DNA from: Hyphomicrobiales bacterium
Lineage (GTDB): Bacteria > Pseudomonadota > Alphaproteobacteria > Rhizobiales > JACESI01
DNA length: 64,000 nt
Assembly (NCBI GenBank): GCA_039973685.1
Contig: JBDWKL010000011.1
Coordinates: 62,001 to 126,000 of the forward strand
Direction of reading: 5' to 3'
Position numbers and translations under genes: made by a program. Shown here in pieces: positions 62,159 through 64,000 of this stretch; the stretch's first letter is position 1; every line of letters starts with the position of its first letter. The notes beneath the pieces were generated by a model. That model saw nothing but the letters and a program-made list of their open reading frames with translations, ran no database searches and was not told where the DNA came from.

Positions 62159-63814
62159 ATGGCACGCGAATTTATCTACTTTATGCAAGGTCTATCGAAA
62201 GCCTATACGGGCGGCAAAAAGGTTTTGGATAATATCCACCTTTCATTCTACCCCGATGCAAAAATCGGCGTTCTTGGTCCCAATGGTTCTGGTAAATCTA
62301 CCTTGCTAAAAATCATGGCGGGTCTTGAAAAAGATTTCACTGGTGAAGCATGGGTCGCTAAAGGCGCAACTGTTGGCTACCTGCCGCAGGAACCGCAGCT
62401 TGATGAGAGCAAAGACGTTAAAGGCAATGTCATGGAAGGCGTTGCCAAGCAGCAAGCCATTCTTGATCGCTATAACGAACTGATGATGAACTATTCTGAT
62501 GAGACCGCCGATGAAGGTGCGGCTCTTCAAGATCAGATTGATGCTGAAAATCTTTGGGACTTGGACAGCAAAGTTGAAATGGCGATGGATGCGCTTCGTT
62601 GTCCGCCGTCTGATAGTTCTGTTGAACACCTCTCAGGTGGTGAGAAGCGTCGTGTTGCGCTTTGTAAGCTTTTGCTTGAAGAGCCTGATCTGCTCCTCCT
62701 CGATGAGCCTACCAACCACCTTGATGCGGAAACTGTTGCTTGGCTTGAAAAGCACCTGCGTGAATTTAAAGGCGCTGTGTTGATCATCACCCACGACCGT
62801 TACTTCCTTGACAATGTAACGGGTTGGATTTTGGAACTCGACCGTGGCACGGGCATTCCTTATGAGGGTAATTATTCGGCCTATCTTGAGGCTAAGGCGA
62901 AACGTCTTAAGCAAGAAGGCCGCGAAGACGAAGCGCGCCAAAAAGCATTGGACCGCGAGCGCGAGTGGATGGGGGCAAGCCCGAAAGCACGCCAAGCCAA
63001 ATCCAAAGCGCGTATCAAAGCCTATGATGAATTGCTTAAACGCAACGAGGATCGTTCACCGGATAAAGCACAAATCGTTATTCCGGCTGGCCCACGTCTC
63101 GGCGATGTTGTGATTGATGCTGAAAACATCAAGAAGGGTTACGATGATCGTCTGTTGATCGGTGATCTTTCATTCAGACTACCACCAGGCGGTATCGTCG
63201 GTGTTATCGGCCCCAATGGTGCGGGTAAATCGACATTGTTTAAAATGATCACCGAGCAAGAAACACCTGATGATGGTTCGATCCGTTTGGGTGAAACTGT
63301 CAAGCTTGGTTATGTGGACCAAAGCCGTGATGATATGGATGCAAAGAAAACCGTTTGGGAAGAAATTTCTGAAGGCAATGACATCATCACACTTGGCAAA
63401 CGTGAAGTGAACTCGCGCGCTTATTGTTCAAGCTTCAACTTTAAGGGCGGCGATCAGCAACAACCTGTTGGCACGCTTTCAGGTGGTCAGCGTAACCGTG
63501 TGCACCTTGCCAAGATGTTGAAATCTGGTTCGAACGTCATCCTGCTCGATGAGCCGACCAATGACCTTGATACAGAAACCTTGGCAGCGCTCGAAGATGC
63601 GCTCGAAGATTTCGCAGGTTGCGCCGTGGTCATCTCTCACGATCGTATGTTCCTCGATCGGTTGGCAACGCACATTTTGGCGTTTGAAGGCAACAGCCAT
63701 GTGGAGTGGTTTGAAGGCAACTATGATGACTATGAGGAAGACAAAAGACGTCGCCTCGGTCCTGATGCCGTTGAGAACCCGCGTCGCATTAAGTACCAGC
63801 CGTTTACGCGCTAA
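62159..63814 (+). CDS. ettA: energy-dependent translational throttle protein EttA (ABC-F)
   Basis: This ribosome-associated ABC-F ATPase has 551 residues. ABC domain 1 has Walker [21 protein letters not shown] and [12 protein letters not shown]; the linker arm that reaches the ribosomal E site follows, with [23 protein letters not shown] domain 2 has [20 protein letters not shown] and [11 protein letters not shown]. It ends early after [10 protein letters not shown], as EttA does, unlike Uup. Single gene divergent from the secreted esterase gene. Confidence 0.96.
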   Translation: MAREFIYFMQGLSKAYTGGKKVLDNIHLSFYPDAKIGVLGPNGSGKSTLLKIMAGLEKDFTGEAWVAKGATVGYLPQEPQLDESKDVKGNVMEGVAKQQAILDRYNELMMNYSDETADEGAALQDQIDAENLWDLDSKVEMAMDALRCPPSDSSVEHLSGGEKRRVALCKLLLEEPDLLLLDEPTNHLDAETVAWLEKHLREFKGAVLIITHDRYFLDNVTGWILELDRGTGIPYEGNYSAYLEAKAKRLKQEGREDEARQKALDREREWMGASPKARQAKSKARIKAYDELLKRNEDRSPDKAQIVIPAGPRLGDVVIDAENIKKGYDDRLLIGDLSFRLPPGGIVGVIGPNGAGKSTLFKMITEQETPDDGSIRLGETVKLGYVDQSRDDMDAKKTVWEEISEGNDIITLGKREVNSRAYCSSFNFKGGDQQQPVGTLSGGQRNRVHLAKMLKSGSNVILLDEPTNDLDTETLAALEDALEDFAGCAVVISHDRMFLDRLATHILAFEGNSHVEWFEGNYDDYEEDKRRRLGPDAVENPRRIKYQPFTR

Positions 63815-63827
63815 GTTTGTAATTCTC

Positions 63828-63859
63828 AAAAAAAGCCCGCCTCAAAAAGCCGAGGCGGG
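63828..63859 (-). terminator. intrinsic terminator directed leftward
   Basis: CCCGCCTC (63836-63843) and GAGGCGGG (63852-63859) pair through eight bases around AAAAAGCC. A run of seven A on the left gives a T run only for minus-strand transcripts. It therefore ends something read from the right, not ettA alone. Confidence 0.8.
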
Positions 63860-64000
63860 GGTAAGATATAAGCGGTGAGGGGGGTAATGTCCGCTCATCT
63901 ATGAGTATTGTCGCTTATTCGCGTAGAGCAATATCCTTTGCACGTTATCCCCGCTATCAACACTTAAGGTTGCATACCTTTAGGAAGGGCGACCTATTTA
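63860..64000 (-). other. end of an unidentified minus-strand transcript
   Basis: The 141 bases between the leftward terminator and the window edge hold no clear minus-strand reading frame. They may be the 3' untranslated end of a gene lying beyond the edge, or a small RNA that ends at the terminator. The sequence alone does not decide. Confidence 0.35.

Overview
The window is a stretch of alphaproteobacterial chromosome, most likely from a marine member of the Hyphomicrobiales (Rhizobiales). The order rests on three things: the gene orders pth-rplY, lgt/MidA-type methyltransferase/pgeF, petP-petR next to ilvE, carA-yqeY-dnaG-rpoD and greA-ELM1-trxB-lsrB; the long N-terminal extension of UvrB; and a DddP-type DMSP lyase, which suggests a marine setting. 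Base composition looks moderate. I saw no insertion sequence, prophage, rRNA operon or CRISPR array. One tRNA gene is present. I do not name a genus.

Layout. 1-1433: translation genes on the minus strand (a ychJ-like 5' end, pth, rplY). 1623-4572: two paralogous membrane-anchored von Willebrand A (TadG-like) proteins, each with its own terminator; the second has a perfect TTAA-N7-TTAA CtrA-type box upstream. 4689-10638: a RidA-like protein, prs, a small envelope protein, and the lgt-methyltransferase-pgeF-M24 operon. 10734-13724: ubiK-like, YbjN, proC, a TetR/COQ9-like protein and a CsaA-like tRNA-binding protein; a cluster of GANTC and DnaA-box-like sites precedes YbjN. 13734-17711: petP/petR/histidine kinase divergent from ilvE. 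17765-19904: a cold-shock protein, a 700-base AT-rich gap and two small secreted low-complexity basic proteins. 20020-24977: uvrB and a GDSL-esterase autotransporter. 25002-32240: DUF1499, PQQ-type sugar dehydrogenase, GST, an aspartate-type aminotransferase, GNAT, msrP, an SDR-DoxX fusion and DUF2269.

32252-46046 is the conserved lsrB-trxB-ELM1-greA ... carB ... carA backbone. It is interrupted by an accessory block with a periplasmic delta-class carbonic anhydrase, a HAD hydrolase, DUF1304 and a Tat-exported metallo-hydrolase, and by a ypfJ-DUF2937 pair between carB and carA. 46284-51486 carries yqeY, a membrane protein, dnaG and rpoD. 51639-55040 holds small proteins of unknown role and a 507-residue membrane protein with a C-rich tract in which nearly every codon ends in C. 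55060-63814: speD-speE, a SIMPL protein, a CAT-anticodon tRNA, a CoA-ester lyase, a MarR regulator with a forced TTG start, a methyltransferase, the dddP candidate, a secreted esterase and ettA.

Together the genes are mostly housekeeping: translation, pyrimidine/arginine precursor and polyamine synthesis, DNA repair, primase/sigma factor, lipoprotein modification and redox repair. Added to these are surface and periplasmic accessory functions and a marine sulfur-carbon function. Unusual points are the second-copy TadG-like protein under a likely CtrA site, terminator-like hairpins in the greA and carB leaders, a petP-ilvE palindrome, a catalytically degenerate M24 protein, a prion-like linker in primase, and the codon-biased tract at 53748-53912.
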